From: an uncultured Vicinamibacterales bacterium
Lineage (GTDB): Bacteria > Acidobacteriota > Vicinamibacteria > Vicinamibacterales > UBA8438
Assembly: GCA_958295905.1 (NCBI GenBank)
Contig: OY282382.1
Location: 1,388,001-1,452,000, forward strand
Direction: 5' to 3'
DNA length: 64,000 bases
Below the pieces are notes generated by a model. That model searched no databases, had not been told where the DNA came from, and worked only from the letters and a program-made list of their open reading frames with translations. Made by a program: the position numbers and the translations under genes. Shown here in pieces: positions 1 through 8,730 of this stretch; the first letter of the stretch is position 1, and each line of letters opens with the position of its first letter.

Positions 1-2
1 AA

Positions 3-203
3 TCACCCGCGGCGCAGGGGGACGACCTGACCACGCACCTCCTCGATGTACGACGACCAGTCGTCCATCAGGTGGCGGCGGCGCTCGAACAGGTCCGACC
101 GCGCGTAGGCCGCCTCGGTCTGGTTCCTCACGGTGTGCGCCAGCGCCGCCTCGACCACTTCGCGCGGGTGGTTCGTCCGCTCCGACGCCCAATCGCGGAA
201 CGA
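3..203 (-). pseudogene. Tyrosine integrase C-terminal fragment
   Basis: The last 66 codons of a phage-type tyrosine recombinase, ending in a stop at the window edge. Residues run from SSFRDWASERTNHP to the end and match the complete integrase at 49793..51076 with only two differences seen (QVVPL for QLVPM). The fragment keeps the late catalytic His (LAHTV) and Tyr (AAYAR) but has lost the N-terminal arm, core and first Arg. Homology stops abruptly near 205, where a sorting-tail gene fragment on the opposite strand begins, so this is a recombination scar. A second nearly identical integrase copy implies a recently amplified element. Confidence 0.85.
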
Positions 204-206
204 CGA

Positions 207-416
207 ATGGTGACGGCAGACGACCTGCCGGACGGCGGCACCGGCACCAACATGGGCGAGTCCCTGGTGCTCATCGGGACGGTCGACGGCATGGAGATCG
301 GCACCTTGACGTTCACCATCTGGGACGTTGCGGTTCCGGCCCTGCCGGTCATCGCCCAGCTCCTGCTGGCGGCGTTCCTGGCCCTCGGCGGCTACCGCCG
401 TTACCTCCGGCGGTAG
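207..416 (+). pseudogene. 3' fragment of a surface-protein gene with C-terminal sorting tail
   Basis: The reading frame ends with WDVAVPALPVIAQLLLAA followed shortly by GGYRRYLRR and a TAG stop. The pattern is a Pro-rich motif, a hydrophobic helix and an Arg cluster, as in IPTL/PEP-CTERM-type sorting tails. The preceding residues (TADDLPDGGTGTNMGESLVLIG) align with the end of the 945-aa protein encoded at 52392..55229. No own start or N-terminus exists: upstream is the integrase fragment. I infer a broken relic of a secreted, surface-anchored protein. A stem-loop follows at 450..490, the same arrangement as behind the full-length gene. Confidence 0.75.
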
Positions 417-449
417 CGCGTTCGGCGGCGGCGGCGTTCGCACTCTCCC

Positions 450-492
450 AATCCCCCTCTCCCCAGACGCCCCGGGGGGAGAGGGGGATTTT
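450..492 (+). terminator. Stem-loop behind sorting-tail fragment
   Basis: Perfect inverted repeat AATCCCCCTCTCCCC / GGGGAGAGGGGGATT with a loop of about 10 bases, followed by TTTT. It has the form of a Rho-independent terminator. Related G/C-rich stem-loops recur at about 691..730 and 52322..52360, each behind a copy of the same C-terminal tail. Confidence 0.6.
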
Positions 493-600
493 CCCCGATG
501 CAACTCGCTCGCTCCCAGGCCGACAGCCGGCCACGCTCATCGGCTGCGGGTGCCCTTCTCGGGTGACCGCTGACAGGACCGGGCGAGACGATGGGCCTGC

Positions 601-730
601 CGGCGGCCGTTCCCGGCCCTCGGCGGCTACCGCCGCTACCTGCTGCAGCGGCAAGCGTCCTGCCGGCGGCGTTACGCAACTCTCCCCCAAGTCCCTTTCC
701 CCCGTAAGAAGTCCGGGGGAGGGGGATTTT
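601..730 (+). repeat. Second, decayed copy of sorting-tail end plus stem-loop
   Basis: Bases about 610..640 still encode ALGGYRRYL, but the end of the tail is altered to LQRQAS and the stop is lost. The following bases resemble the spacer behind the first copy (GGCGGCGTT..GCA..CTC), and a stem of CCCTTTCCCCC against GGGGGAGGGGG ends in TTTT near 730. This is a degenerate duplicate of the 3' cassette at 350..492. No functional gene is left here. Confidence 0.5.
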
Positions 731-1179
731 CGATGCGCCCGCTCCCCATGCCGACGGCCCCGACCACACCCGTTTTGCTCGGGCGGGTGTAAAGCGTCGC
801 ATCGACGTCGGCACCGCGAGGTTCTGCCGTTCGATGTGCTGATCCGGTTCGGATCAGGCTCGCCGATGGTCGTCTTCCTGACGCAATCCTGACAGACGAC
901 CGGGCTGTGCCGGGCCTCTGGGTCGTCTTCCTGACGCAGACGACCGGGCTGTGCGCCGGGTCTCCGGCCCCGCGGTTCCGCGCCGTAGATCTTGATGAGG
1001 CGGGGTCGCCGCGCTATCGAGCCACCTGCATTTGCAGCAGGACCGGCGCGAGGGGATTGAGGGCGGTGGCCAAGCGGCTCCAGCCATTGGTGATCCGGGA
1101 CCTCGGATCAAGTACGATTGGACGAGATGGCGGGCGTCCCCGCCGGTCCGGAGCGATCTCGGAGGAAAGTGAGGGTACG
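731..1179. other. Gene-free stretch with a short direct repeat
   Basis: No convincing gene. Two copies of GTCGTCTTCCTGACGCA followed by GACGACCGGGCTGTGC lie at about 869..911 and 927..954. The first copy carries about 10 extra bases. GTCGTC and GACGAC within each unit can pair as a hairpin. A purine-rich ribosome-binding site (GGAGGAAAG) near 1161..1170 serves the next gene. Confidence 0.4.
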
Positions 1180-1881
1180 GTGAGCACGGATAGCACGGCA
1201 TTCGCCTGGGCGGTGGCGGCGCTGCTCACGACGACGGCTGCGGCGCAGGAAGCCGTCGAAATCAAGGGCACGGTCGTCGATGCGGATACGGAGGAGGCCC
1301 CGAGGGAGGGCGTTAGGGTCTGGTACGAGGAGTTCGGGGCCGTGTATGAACCCGTTTTCGCGGACACGGAAAACACGGGTGGGTTCACGTTCGATCTCGT
1401 CGGCGGCATGGGCAAGTTCGGCCTGCTCTCCGTGCGCGAACCTGGGTACAACTCGGCGGTGCTGGGTTGGCCGGTACCGGCGGACACGGACATAGTGTTC
1501 CGGTTGTCCAAGCCGATCCGGATTTACGGCAAGCTCGTCAACGCCTCGGGGGTGCCCGTGAGCGGCGCCATGCTGAAGTGGAGCATGCCGCACGATGACC
1601 GTCTGACGTCGGGCACGGGGATCGCGGAACAGGATGGCACCTTCAGTATGCTCGTTCCCGGTAAGTCGGACGCTCTCAGGCTCGCCGCCTGGGCCGACCT
1701 CTACGCCCCGACGAAGATCGCCGCTTTCAGCTACGACAGCGACGAGGCGCCGCCCCCTACCGTGTTGAAGACTCTGGAGAACATGCGAGGAGACGCCAAG
1801 GCGGACGACCAATATCTTCAGGATTGGATCGACGAGATTCTGTCGAGCCAGGAGCCGGCGACGGAGCTCGCGCCAAGGTGA
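1180..1881 (+). CDS. Secreted protein with carboxypeptidase-regulatory-like domain
   Basis: A 233-residue protein starting at GTG, preceded by GGAGGAAAG about 10 bases upstream. The longer frame upstream lacks coding character. Residues 1-22 form a signal peptide ending TTTAAAQ. The mature part begins VEIKGTVVDADTEEAP, a beta-sandwich pattern of the CarboxypepD_reg type, followed by a second similar unit (IRIYGKLVNASGVPVSGA). Such domains occur in exported or outer-membrane proteins as carbohydrate- or protein-binding modules. No catalytic residues are visible. The 104-aa secreted protein starts 6 bases downstream, so the two are probably co-transcribed. Specific function unknown. Confidence 0.7.
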   Translation: MSTDSTAFAWAVAALLTTTAAAQEAVEIKGTVVDADTEEAPREGVRVWYEEFGAVYEPVFADTENTGGFTFDLVGGMGKFGLLSVREPGYNSAVLGWPVPADTDIVFRLSKPIRIYGKLVNASGVPVSGAMLKWSMPHDDRLTSGTGIAEQDGTFSMLVPGKSDALRLAAWADLYAPTKIAAFSYDSDEAPPPTVLKTLENMRGDAKADDQYLQDWIDEILSSQEPATELAPR

Positions 1882-1887
1882 CCGACC

Positions 1888-2202
1888 ATGCTCAGGCCGC
1901 GACACCTCTTGGTCATCTCCTCGCTGTTGCTGGTCCCGACGCTGGCGCATGGCCAGCGTTGCGTGGTGGATGTCGTCGTTCTGAATGTGGACCGCAGGGG
2001 CGAGGGGCCGATCTCGGCAGAGTGCTCCCGACCGCACAGCATCCCGTTCGGGAATTGGGGAGTCGAGTTTCCGTATTTCGGATCACAGCGGCGCATGAGG
2101 GACGGGTACTGCCGCGGAGAATCGAGGTGGGTCGAGCCCGTATCCGGAGCTAACTCGGTCTACGCACGGCTGAAGCTCGAGGTCCATCTGCACATGGACT
2201 GA
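1888..2202 (+). CDS. Small secreted protein of unknown function
   Basis: A 104-residue protein beginning MLRPRHLLVISSLLLVP with signal-peptide cleavage expected after TLAHG. The mature part is about 80 residues with three cysteines (QRC, AEC, GYC), and many aromatic and Gly residues. It follows the regulatory-like domain protein by 6 bases, suggesting one transcript and perhaps a shared periplasmic or surface role. No family recognised; it may be specific to this lineage. Confidence 0.6.
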   Translation: MLRPRHLLVISSLLLVPTLAHGQRCVVDVVVLNVDRRGEGPISAECSRPHSIPFGNWGVEFPYFGSQRRMRDGYCRGESRWVEPVSGANSVYARLKLEVHLHMD

Positions 2203-2525
2203 ACTTGCTCGGCGCCGGGACAGGGAACTCGGGGTTTTGTCAACAGTCGCCCGAAAGTGCGTCGATTTGAACAGGCTGCGCATCGTTGCGGCACGCGCAG
2301 TCCATGCGCTCGTCGTCCGGGGCTTCTTCGAGAGCGGCTTTATTCGCCGTTGGATGGCCGCGGGCACATCGATGATCGGCGGTTGGCGCCGTCGAACGGA
2401 CCGGGCTCCCGGCGGACGGCCCGGCGAAACCCTGCCCGCATTGATTCCGTGGAGCCGTAGTAGAATCGAGTTGAACGAAGGCAAGGCGTCGTAGCCAACC
2501 GATTCGGTGCGTCCCGGGTTCGACG
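2203..2525. other. Intergenic stretch, no gene seen
   Basis: No reading frame has convincing features. The bases just before 2526 are less GC-rich (TTGATT, TAGAAT) and may hold the promoter of the next gene, but the spacing between these boxes is 14 bases, too short for a standard sigma-70 site. Confidence 0.3.
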
Positions 2526-2756
2526 ATGTTCGACACTCACGCCATCGCGCGCAGCCTGACCAACGCCAACCTCACGGTAGAGCAGGCGGACGCCATCACG
2601 GCCGCCATCGCCAGCGCCGCAGAACACGGCGACCACGCAACCCGCGCCGATCTTCAGGCCCTCCGCGCCGAGATGGCCGCGATGGAGTCGCGGCTGACGT
2701 GGCGCCTCGTCGGGGCCATGACGGCCATCGGTGCCATTCTCCGCTTCATCGGCTGA
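2526..2756 (+). CDS. Small coiled-coil membrane protein, DUF1640-like
   Basis: A 76-residue protein beginning MFDTHAIARSLTNANLTVEQ, then an acidic/basic heptad-rich stretch (ATRADLQALRAEMAAMESRL) and a C-terminal hydrophobic helix (LVGAMTAIGAILRFIG). The order FDTH head, helical hinge, coiled coil and terminal membrane helix is that of DUF1640/CCDC90-like proteins. A close paralogue is encoded at 16990..17268. Function in bacteria is unknown; the shape suggests a membrane-anchored oligomer. No operon partner is nearby. Confidence 0.7.
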   Translation: MFDTHAIARSLTNANLTVEQADAITAAIASAAEHGDHATRADLQALRAEMAAMESRLTWRLVGAMTAIGAILRFIG

Positions 2757-3102
2757 CCGCCGGGGGACGGCCAGCGGTGCCGTCGGCCCTGTTCGAGCGC
2801 CGGCGCCCGGGCGGCTGAACGCGACCGGGCGCGGAACGCCTCGGCCGACCCCGCGGGACGGACGGCGGAACAGGGACATCCTTCATCGCCGTGAATCTAC
2901 CTTCGTCGGCTGAAGATGCCGCCATCATAATGGGCCCACGAGTTTGGGCACGTCAGAGGATTGCCTGATCGCTCGGAGGCGGGCATGGTCATGAGCGGGA
3001 CTGCTGCGAGGGCGCTGCGTAAAAACCGCCGCGTCGACCCGAACGAATGCCGGGAGTTCGGGGGTGAGCCCTGATGGGGCCATTTCCCAAGGAGACAGGG
3101 AT
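2757..3102. other. Intergenic stretch before HEAT-like gene
   Basis: No gene recognised. The last 20 bases contain AAGGAGACAGGGAT, a strong ribosome-binding site for the ATG at 3103. Confidence 0.35.
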
Positions 3103-3620
3103 ATGCGACGAATCATCGTATTGATTGGGGTACTGCTCATCGCACCTTTGAGGATAGCTCCAGCGGCCGAGCAGGCCGGCAATCAAGGGACAAGCGTCGA
3201 AGCCCTCGTACGCGGGATCTACATCCACGGTCTACCCTACGAGGTCGCGGGTAAGTACACGTCGAATGACTCCGAAGTCCTGATCCCGATGCTCAGGAAC
3301 CCGGAGAACGCTCTGTATTGGCCGAATATCACGAAAGTAATCGGTATCATTGGGGACGACAGCGCCGTGGAGCCCCTGATTGAGTTCCTGCATGGACTCG
3401 ACAGCGAGACCGAGTGGTCGTCCACAATCTATCGAGGGCGTACGAGCGCGATCCTGGCACTGGGCTACCTCGCCAACAAGCGGGGCAACGCCGGGGCCAT
3501 GGACTACCTGGTCAAGTCCGTGAATCCGGATGAGTGGGCAGATCGAGACATCGCTTGGGTGACTGCGCACGAAAACGCAGAGCGGCTAATGATGGCCGAA
3601 GACACCTGCCCGTCACCGGG
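3103..3620 (+). pseudogene. Exported HEAT-repeat-like protein, 3' end lost
   Basis: Starts with ATG behind AAGGAGACAGGGAT and a signal peptide (MRRIIVLIGVLLIAPLRIAP). The following ~145 residues contain helical repeat signatures typical of HEAT/PBS-lyase-like scaffolds (DDSAVEPLIEFLHGL, ILALGYLANKRGNAGAMDYL). After about residue 170 the sequence turns into Pro/Arg-rich translation of a direct repeat and then runs antisense through the M1 peptidase gene. I therefore place the end of real coding near 3620 and treat the gene as truncated. Function unknown beyond a periplasmic interaction scaffold. Confidence 0.6.
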
Positions 3621-3703
3621 TCCCCGGGTCCATGCCCGATCGCGGGCCGGTGGGGCGGTGCCGCTGTCCCGACGGCGCCTGCCCGTCACCGGGTCCCCGG
3701 GTC
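3605..3703. repeat. Direct repeat, 26 bp, period 73
   Basis: CCTGCCCGTCACCGGGTCCC and the next six bases occur identically at 3605..3630 and 3678..3703. They lie exactly where the HEAT-like gene loses coding character and just before the convergent M1 peptidase stop. CCGGGTCCCCGGG can pair with itself. Confidence 0.7.
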
Positions 3704-3768
3704 CCGCCCGAGCCGCGGCTTGGGATGGGGTCGTCGGCGGGATGGTCGGCGTCGTCGCCCTCCGGAGG

Positions 3769-6354
3769 TCACCGCACCCGGGCCAGCACCGCGTGCCCGG
3801 CGTTGAACTCGATGCCGGCGGGGCGGGCCGGCAGCGGCAGCTCGACGGAGACCTCGGGGGCGTCGACGAGGATGTGGCGGACGAGCGGCGGACGGTCGTC
3901 GAACGTCAACCGGACGGGTACCGGCATCCTGAACCCGTCGGGGACGTCCTCCTGGCGGACGCGGCCGTGGAGCAGGAACGGCGCCGGCCGGTCCACCACC
4001 GGGCTGACGTCGAGGTCCACCCGATAGGTCGGGACGTCGACGCCGTACACCCACTGGTCGAAGAACCACCCCATCGGCTCGCCGACCGCCGCGGTCACCG
4101 CGTCTTCGAACGAACGCGTGGACATGACCCGCCCCAGGTGGGCGACGGCATAGCCGCGCATCATGTCGCGGAACCGGGCGTCGCCGCCGGTCTCCCAGTC
4201 GAGCAGCATCGACCGCAGCATGTGCAGGACGTAGGCGCCCTTCTCGTAGACGAGGATGCGGTGATCGATGCCCGCGTCGAAGCGCGGCTCGGTGGAGACC
4301 AGCCGGTACCCGAGGACCAGCGCGCCCGCGTCGTGCCCGTCGCTCCACCGCAGCGCCTCCGGGCGGTAGCCGTAGTGTCTGAGTCCGATGCCCTGGCCCA
4401 CTTGTCCTTCGCCCAGCACGTCGAGGCGCCACGCATCGATCACCGCCTCGAACTGGTCGGGGTCGTCCAGGCCGTACAACGCATAGAGGGCCGCGGCGTA
4501 GTTCGAGAAGCCCTCCGCCATCCACTGGTCGCGGTAGTCCCGCCACCAGTCGATTCCGGCTCCCCACCACTGGTGCGCCACCTCGTGGGCGCGGAACAGC
4601 TCCGCCTCTCCCGTGCGCATGGCGCCGAAGGCTTGATACGACAGGAACAGCAGGCCGGGGAAGGCCTGCCCGCTCAGGGTCTCGGTCTCGGTGACGATCA
4701 GCGACGGGTGGGGGAAGGGTCCGAAGTATTCGGTGAAGAGTTCGATCGCGCCGGTGAGGTCGGCGATCGTTTTCTCCCGGTTGCCCGGTGCGAACCCGCG
4801 GTGGTTGTCGTCGGCGTAGATGGAGACGGCCGGGGCGGTCGGCCGCTCGACCTCGGTCACCTCGAACTCTCCGTAGTGGAACGCCATGCTGCCGACCGGA
4901 TCGGCCGTCGTCCATCGCTGGATGCGGGTGTCGTCCTCCACGCGTTCGTCGACCAGCGTCCCGCCGCTGGCGATGCGGTACCGCTCGGGCACCCGGAAGG
5001 TCGTCTCGATGCGGCTGGTGCGGTTGTCGGCGTGTTGCGGCCGCCAGTCGAGGGTGTCGAGAAGCACGAAGTCGCGGGTCTGGCGCAGGCGATCGACGAG
5101 CGCTCCCTCGTAGGCCAGCTCGAGGACGAACGGCTCGCCGGCGGCGACGGTGCGGGGCAACGCCACCGTGACCCACGGCTCGAATCGGTTGTCCTCGAAG
5201 GTGCGCTCGTGATGCTCCTGCGCGAAGGGGAGCGGCTCGCCGGTCAAGCCGGCCGGGTCCGCGGGGTCGGCGTCGGGGTCGGCGGCGAGGAGGCCCGCGT
5301 CCGCCGGGCGGTCGGGGGGGGCGGGACGCCACCGGGCGTCGGTGACCTCCAGCGTCGCGCTGATCTGCAGCCGGACCCCCCGCGTCGGTTCGATCGGCAC
5401 GATCAGGAGGGCCGCCGCCGCGCGGGCGTCGCCGTCCCCGTCGAGGGCCAGATCCACCTCGGTGCGCGGCGCCCGCGCCCGCGCCGTCCAGCCTTCCCCG
5501 TCGGGGTCGACCGGACGCCGGGGCAACCCGAGGGCCGCGCCGGCCGCCCCGCCGCCGGCGGGGGTGTCGGGGGCGACCGCGAACGGCTCGAGTGCCCGGT
5601 CCGCGTACTCGGGCCGGTAGTCGGTCAGGGCATCGAAGCGCATCCAGGTGTCGGACACCCCGCGCCGGTGCTCGTAGCGGTACAGGGCCACTTCCTCCGG
5701 TTCGTGCGGTTCGACGAGCAGGGTCAGCCAGCCATGGTCCTTGCTGTCGAGCTCGACCAGCCGATACGTGCGCCCCGGCGGCAGCGTGCCCGCCTCCCGC
5801 CGCCACCGGTCGTGGAGAATCCGGCTCTCGGGGTTGATGCGCCGCTGCTCCAGCAGCCGCTTCCGCCGGTCCCTCAGGAGCCGGTTGGCGCGTTCGGTGT
5901 CACGCCGGCGCTCGCGCGCCGGGGCGGCGAGCGCGCGCAGCCGTCCGGCCTCGCCGCCGCCGCTCCACAGGACGAGCCGGTCGAACGCCTCGTCGACACG
6001 GTGTCCGCCCGAGAATCGCTCGAGCTGGTGGCGCTCGACCGCGTCGGGGGGGTGGGCGCGCACCCGGCCGTCGCCGACGAAGACGGCGGTGGGGACGGCG
6101 CCGCCGACGTCCGGGGCCAGATACAGGCGTCCTTCCTCCAGGTGCAGCTCGAACCGGTCCACCCGGAGGCGGCCGCCGCGAATCTCCCCGGCGTACGAAA
6201 CCTCGGCGTCCCGCAGCTCCCGGTACAGCGGCGGGGGGCCGGGCCCCTCGCCGTCCGAGCCGTCCTGGCGTGCGCCGGCGGCCGTTCCCGTCGAGAGGGC
6301 GAGGAGGGCCGCGCCCGACAGCAGCGATGCGGCCGTTCGGTACGCGGTCGGCAT
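3769..6354 (-). CDS. M1-family metallopeptidase, exported
   Basis: An 861-residue zinc aminopeptidase-like protein. A signal peptide (MPTAYRTAASLLSGAALLAL) is followed by a long N-terminal region of about 450 residues. The catalytic domain carries HEVAHQWWG near residue 588 (HExxH) and the downstream third ligand in WMAEGFSNYAAALY. The usual GAMEN exopeptidase motif is replaced by SGQAFPGLLFLS, so strict aminopeptidase activity is uncertain. The C-terminal part contains a fibronectin-like segment (FRMPVPVRLTFDD). It probably degrades peptides in the periplasm or outside the cell. A large false open frame runs antisense to it. It converges with the truncated HEAT-like gene. Confidence 0.9.
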   Translation of the reverse strand: MPTAYRTAASLLSGAALLALSTGTAAGARQDGSDGEGPGPPPLYRELRDAEVSYAGEIRGGRLRVDRFELHLEEGRLYLAPDVGGAVPTAVFVGDGRVRAHPPDAVERHQLERFSGGHRVDEAFDRLVLWSGGGEAGRLRALAAPARERRRDTERANRLLRDRRKRLLEQRRINPESRILHDRWRREAGTLPPGRTYRLVELDSKDHGWLTLLVEPHEPEEVALYRYEHRRGVSDTWMRFDALTDYRPEYADRALEPFAVAPDTPAGGGAAGAALGLPRRPVDPDGEGWTARARAPRTEVDLALDGDGDARAAAALLIVPIEPTRGVRLQISATLEVTDARWRPAPPDRPADAGLLAADPDADPADPAGLTGEPLPFAQEHHERTFEDNRFEPWVTVALPRTVAAGEPFVLELAYEGALVDRLRQTRDFVLLDTLDWRPQHADNRTSRIETTFRVPERYRIASGGTLVDERVEDDTRIQRWTTADPVGSMAFHYGEFEVTEVERPTAPAVSIYADDNHRGFAPGNREKTIADLTGAIELFTEYFGPFPHPSLIVTETETLSGQAFPGLLFLSYQAFGAMRTGEAELFRAHEVAHQWWGAGIDWWRDYRDQWMAEGFSNYAAALYALYGLDDPDQFEAVIDAWRLDVLGEGQVGQGIGLRHYGYRPEALRWSDGHDAGALVLGYRLVSTEPRFDAGIDHRILVYEKGAYVLHMLRSMLLDWETGGDARFRDMMRGYAVAHLGRVMSTRSFEDAVTAAVGEPMGWFFDQWVYGVDVPTYRVDLDVSPVVDRPAPFLLHGRVRQEDVPDGFRMPVPVRLTFDDRPPLVRHILVDAPEVSVELPLPARPAGIEFNAGHAVLARVR

Positions 6355-6585
6355 GGGGCCAGCTTACCACCGGCGGGGCACCGGGCCGCGCCGAAGCATC
6401 GCCGCTCGAAGGCGGGGACTTCGCCGCGGGCTGGTAGGATTGGTTGGGCGGCGACAGCCGGGCTCGGCGGCCATGGGACAATCGGCGCGACGGGGCCGGC
6501 GGTTCGCGGCGGCACGGCGGCCGGAACCGCCGGCGTCGATTTCCGGGCCGGCGGGCGCGCGGCGGCGAAGGGGGGGCGGAAGCGG

Positions 6586-7032
6586 ATGAGCACGACGATT
6601 CGAAGGGGCGCGGCCCTGATCGGCGCACTGGCGCTGCCGGTGCTGGGGGCGGCCGGATGCGCCTCGAATCCGGCGCTTCCGACCGAGGTTCTCTTCCTGC
6701 AAGCGTACGATATCGAGAGCGGAACCGGGCGGGAGGCGGGCGCCGGCGACCGGGTCGTCATCGACTACGTCTTCTGGGCCTACGATTCGGATCAGGCCGA
6801 CAACAAGGGGCAGGAGGTCGATTCCCGCACCGGGTACACGTTCTTCCTCGGGGCCAACCAGGTCATCCCCGCGTTCGACCAGGGTCTTGTCGGCATGCGG
6901 ATCGGTGGATTGCGCCGACTCATCATTCCTCCCCAGTACGCGCGGGGGGCGACCGCGTTCGGCTCGGTCCCCCCCAACACGCCGCTCGTCGCGGACGTCC
7001 GCCTGGTGGACGCGCAGGTCGTCGCGCCGTAG
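6586..7032 (+). CDS. FKBP-type peptidyl-prolyl isomerase, lipoprotein
   Basis: A 148-residue protein. The N-terminus MSTTIRRGAALIGALALPVL leads to a lipobox (LGAAGC), so it is probably lipid-anchored. The mature part is a single FKBP domain: VVIDYVFWAYD near the start, then FFLGANQVIPAFDQGLVGMR, the IPP loop (LIIPPQYARG) and FGSVPPNTPLVADVRLVD at the end. It should catalyse prolyl cis-trans isomerisation for exported proteins. The ATG has a purine-rich GGCGGAAGCGG upstream. The very long frame that reaches it from 3064 is an artefact. Confidence 0.9.
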   Translation: MSTTIRRGAALIGALALPVLGAAGCASNPALPTEVLFLQAYDIESGTGREAGAGDRVVIDYVFWAYDSDQADNKGQEVDSRTGYTFFLGANQVIPAFDQGLVGMRIGGLRRLIIPPQYARGATAFGSVPPNTPLVADVRLVDAQVVAP

Positions 7033-7211
7033 CCGCCGGGTTACCGGAACAACTGGGGGATCACGGGTCGCTGCTGTCGATCCGTGACCGGATCAAGTTG
7101 TGCGACGGCCTGACGGAGTTGCACGTCGGCGTCAGTCCCGCGGTACTCTCGAAATACCCTGCCGGTTTTGAAATCGAAGTCGCGCGCCGGTCTTCGATTT
7201 CTTCGCGGGCC
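7033..7211. other. Short gene-free spacer
   Basis: No supported gene. Frames on both strands are short and lack known motifs. Confidence 0.3.
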
Positions 7212-7580
7212 GAGGTGGCGGCGATTCGGCGGGCGGTGACCGTGCCGGCGAGCGGCACCCTGCGGCCGGGGCCCTACCGCTACAGCCTGCGGGTGCCGGC
7301 CTTGGTGGAGTCCGCGGACGACCTCGCGGCGATCGTCGTCTCGGCCCCGGGGTCGCGCCTCGGGTGCGGCTCGCCGATGTGGCCCGCGTCGATGTGGCGC
7401 CGAGCGACACGCGGTCCGTGCTGCGTTTCGACGGCCGACCCGCCGTCGGCCTGCGCCTCTAGCTGGGAGGGCGCGGTCGGCAACGCCTTGGTCGTCACCG
7501 ACGCGGTTACCGACGTGCTCGCCGCGTTCCGGGCCGATCATCCCGACGTGCGGCTCGCCGGCCTCGAATCGCTCAAGTGC
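7212..7580 (+). pseudogene. Fragment of RND efflux permease (AcrB-like) with frameshifts
   Basis: Three frames must be joined. The first reads EVAAIRRAVTVPASGTLRPG, then PYRYSLRVPALVESADDLAA. The second reads VRLADVARVDVAPSDTRSVL and then FDGRPAVGLRL. The third reads GNALVVTDAVTDVLAAFRAD. In order these match the periplasmic porter region of AcrB/MexB-type transporters (anion-site loop, conserved RLxDVARV, PAVGL, then the A-x-A-V helix). At least two frameshifts and loss of all membrane segments make it a relic of roughly 120 codons from a protein of about 1,000. Confidence 0.7.
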
Positions 7581-7617
7581 GCTAAATCCGCCGCCCCACC
7601 CCGTAGAGTGCGGTCGC

Positions 7618-8730
7618 TCAGTTCCCGTCCCCACCGGCTTGAATGACTTCTTCCGCCCGCACGTGCAGCTCGTGAAGGAACTCGCGCTGTCTCACCCCCG
7701 CATCGCCACGCCTTTTGGCGCGGGCAGACAGCTGGTGAAAACGGGCGATCACATCCTCTTGCGCTATGATCCAGGATCTCTCGACCCTTCCATTCTGTTC
7801 CCCTGCCGCCGACCGCTGCGCAGACTCCATGTAGAACTTGGCCAGTTCCCATGCCTCGACCTCATCCATCAGGGGCTCCAATTTGATCTCGTTCTGGAGC
7901 CGCCCCCTTAACGCCGGCAGCGCGGCCGAATAGCGACGCAAGGCATCCGGCGTTATGCCGATCATCAAGAACAGACGTTGAGGAAGCGCGTCGACGACCG
8001 ACCTGATCGCCGACAGGTAGCGCACGACCGCCGTCGGACCGAGAACGCCGTCATGCTTCTCCAACTCGTCGAGCAACAGGAATATCCCGTTGAGCACACC
8101 GGCGCTTCCGCTGACCTGCACAATGTCCCTGAGCGCCGCCGTCTTCGATTCTACCGTATCCAGCCGAAACTGGACGCCGAGCGCCAGCCGGTGCGCCTTG
8201 AGCACGCGCAGTCCGAGCAGCCACTGCAGCATCAAATCGAACTCCGGATGATCCGACTTTATCAAGCGATACAACGCCGTCCGCATGTCGTGACCGCGAA
8301 CCTGCTGATCGATGGACGCTTGGTTCCGGCGAAGGCTGTCGACCAGTGTCCGAAGGTGTTCCGTCCCCAATTCCTCAAACAGCCGACGGGTCGTACCCTC
8401 AAACGACGCTTCGGGGTCAGCCAGATAGCGTACCAAGTAGTAGCCGTCACGATCCGCCATCACATTGCGGATTTCGGACTCGAAGTGATTCAGGAAGTTG
8501 GTCTTGCCGACGCCTTGCGTACCGGAAATGACCACCACATGTGACTTGCCGTCGCGCACAAAGGTGACGATACGACGTTCCGCCTCCTCGTCGGCGCTCA
8601 GTGGCCGACGAGGATTCGCCGAAGTCTGATTCGATGCCGGAAACGGATTCGTGATGATACCGAATCGTTCGTACAGACGCTCTCCCGAACTCCGGTCATC
8701 GCTCTGTCGCAGGCGGTCGCGCAAGCTCAT
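7618..8730 (-). CDS. AAA ATPase, third gene of a PIN-nuclease operon
   Basis: A 370-residue P-loop ATPase starting MSLRDRLRQSDDRS. Walker A is GTQGVGKT (residues 70-77) and Walker B is GIFLLLDELEKH (Asp221-Glu222), followed by a sensor strand (LMIGITPDAL). The region before residue 60 (LYERFGIITNPFPASNQT) resembles ORC/ExeA-type ATPases that bind DNA or act as switches. No membrane segment is visible. Its ATG overlaps the stop of the PIN gene (TAATG) with GAGGAG upstream, so it is translationally coupled. I infer a nucleotide-dependent sensor or motor controlling the PIN nuclease. No known named system was recognised. Confidence 0.8.
   Translation of the reverse strand: MSLRDRLRQSDDRSSGERLYERFGIITNPFPASNQTSANPRRPLSADEEAERRIVTFVRDGKSHVVVISGTQGVGKTNFLNHFESEIRNVMADRDGYYLVRYLADPEASFEGTTRRLFEELGTEHLRTLVDSLRRNQASIDQQVRGHDMRTALYRLIKSDHPEFDLMLQWLLGLRVLKAHRLALGVQFRLDTVESKTAALRDIVQVSGSAGVLNGIFLLLDELEKHDGVLGPTAVVRYLSAIRSVVDALPQRLFLMIGITPDALRRYSAALPALRGRLQNEIKLEPLMDEVEAWELAKFYMESAQRSAAGEQNGRVERSWIIAQEDVIARFHQLSARAKRRGDAGVRQREFLHELHVRAEEVIQAGGDGN

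Noticed and set aside
3064-7032. A 1,322-codon open frame on the + strand
   Set aside because: Its middle 900 codons are antisense to the M1 peptidase gene and its ends are two unrelated real genes (HEAT-like and FKBP). GC-rich DNA gives long antisense frames; there is no protein signature in the middle.
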